Source: Acanthosepion pharaonis (taxonomy: Eukaryota > Mollusca > Cephalopoda > Sepiida > Sepiidae). From it: a stretch of 64,000 nucleotides of DNA. Under the pieces are notes generated by a model. The model made no database searches and was not told where the DNA came from. It saw only the letters and a program-made list of their open reading frames with translations. The first letter of the stretch is position 1, and each line of letters starts with the position of its first letter. Position numbers and translations under genes: made by a program. This document shows, piece after piece, positions 63,525 to 64,000 of the stretch. The stretch lies in the NCBI GenBank assembly GCA_903632075.3, contig CAHIKZ030005496.1, forward strand, positions 647,501-711,500, given 5' to 3'.

Positions 63525-64000
63525 TATTTTATACTGCTATAAAGAAAGAGACACGAACCGCTAAAGTGTGTGTGTTTTTTTTAATGATGTTCTTCTTAAG
63601 TGAACGCATTTTCGCCTTTAGCATTGAATTTTTTTCTTGATATGCCCGCGCATATGCTTTTAATATCTTTTTGTGCCAAAACTGCTTTGTCTTTCTCAAG
63701 ATATAAATAAATATGAATATAAAGTCATATATTTACTTAACACTTCGCAGGGTACCGCACTGTAAGAAAGCAGTAAACGTATTCTAACTCTGCCAAGAAG
63801 AAGCTTCCTTGAATTCCTTAAAATTAAAGACTTAATATTCCATGGCGATAAAGTTAAAACGAGTGTTTATTTAAAAAAAAAAAATTCCACCTCATAACGG
63901 AAAATTCCGATAACTTACCTGGGGAGGCTTTCTTCCTCCATTTGCTTTATTGCCACCTCCGATTACCTTTTACTTTGTGTCATATAGGAATAAAGTGTCG
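63525..64000. other. Unrecognised DNA
   Basis: No gene, RNA or repeat recognised up to the window edge. Confidence 0.5.

Overview
This window looks like gene-poor, repeat-dominated chromosomal DNA from an animal, most likely a cephalopod mollusc such as an octopus. That is an inference. It rests on AT-rich sequence broken by dozens of long (AT)n, (GT)n, (GA)n, (GATA)n and (TTA)n arrays, on several animal transposon lineages (APE-type and RLE-type LINEs, Penelope-like elements, Tc1/mariner and Tigger-like DNA transposons, tRNA- and 5S-headed SINEs), and on the lack of any convincing host coding gene. Nearly all long open frames are translations of microsatellites (Tyr-Ile, Cys-Val, Leu-Ser repeats) or decayed transposon genes.

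Layout. 0-6 kb: duplicated blocks, a tRNA-like SINE, hairpin repeats and mostly unrecognised AT-rich DNA; a nearly complete hammerhead-ribozyme fold lies at 5882-5934. 6-11 kb: a SINE, two copies of one LINE family (the longer, 8385-10760 minus, keeps most of its reverse transcriptase in broken frames) and an inverted repeat. 11-17 kb: largely unrecognised DNA, three tandem tRNA-like SINEs at 13.05-13.47 kb and copies of a dispersed repeat. 17-20 kb: a LINE inserted in a mariner-type transposase remnant, then the 3' part of an RLE-type LINE. 20-27 kb: SINEs, a mariner-like transposon with intact ends (21333-22219), and 5S rRNA-derived SINEs. 27-32 kb: a long decayed RLE LINE, an opposite-strand piece of the same family and a Penelope-like element. 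32-45 kb: hammerhead-bearing repeats, three successive RLE LINE tails with a 5S-tRNA SINE, a 232-bp satellite, and LINE-derived debris. 45-50 kb: a Tc1-like transposon (45580-47049) whose dead transposase has 37 residues between the last two catalytic positions. 50-57 kb: LINE and transposase fragments, more hammerheads, a large palindrome with a tRNA-like SINE, and the 3' end of a second Penelope-like element. 57-64 kb: tandem repeats, a Tigger-like element, a 101-bp mariner-type palindromic MITE, a full-length tRNA-like SINE, and two hammerhead-like motifs 390 bp apart.

The most interesting signal is a set of dispersed repeats whose fold matches the hammerhead ribozyme: core CUGANGA, stem II, GAAA, very short stem III, a GUA or GUC cleavage triplet, and closing stem I. 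At least five copies keep nearly every essential feature (5882-5934, 32339-32381, 53881-53921, 56205-56266, 61662-61698), and many more are decayed. Penelope-like coding fragments occur in the same window. Hammerheads are known from Penelope-like elements and small circular retrozymes, so the motif class is not new; the number, diversity and apparent independence of families here is what deserves attention. A second notable system is a chimeric SINE made of a 5S rRNA-derived head joined to a tRNA-like unit, present in four copies.

Nothing in the window suggests an operon or a working host pathway. All assignments were made by reading the sequence by eye, without database searches.
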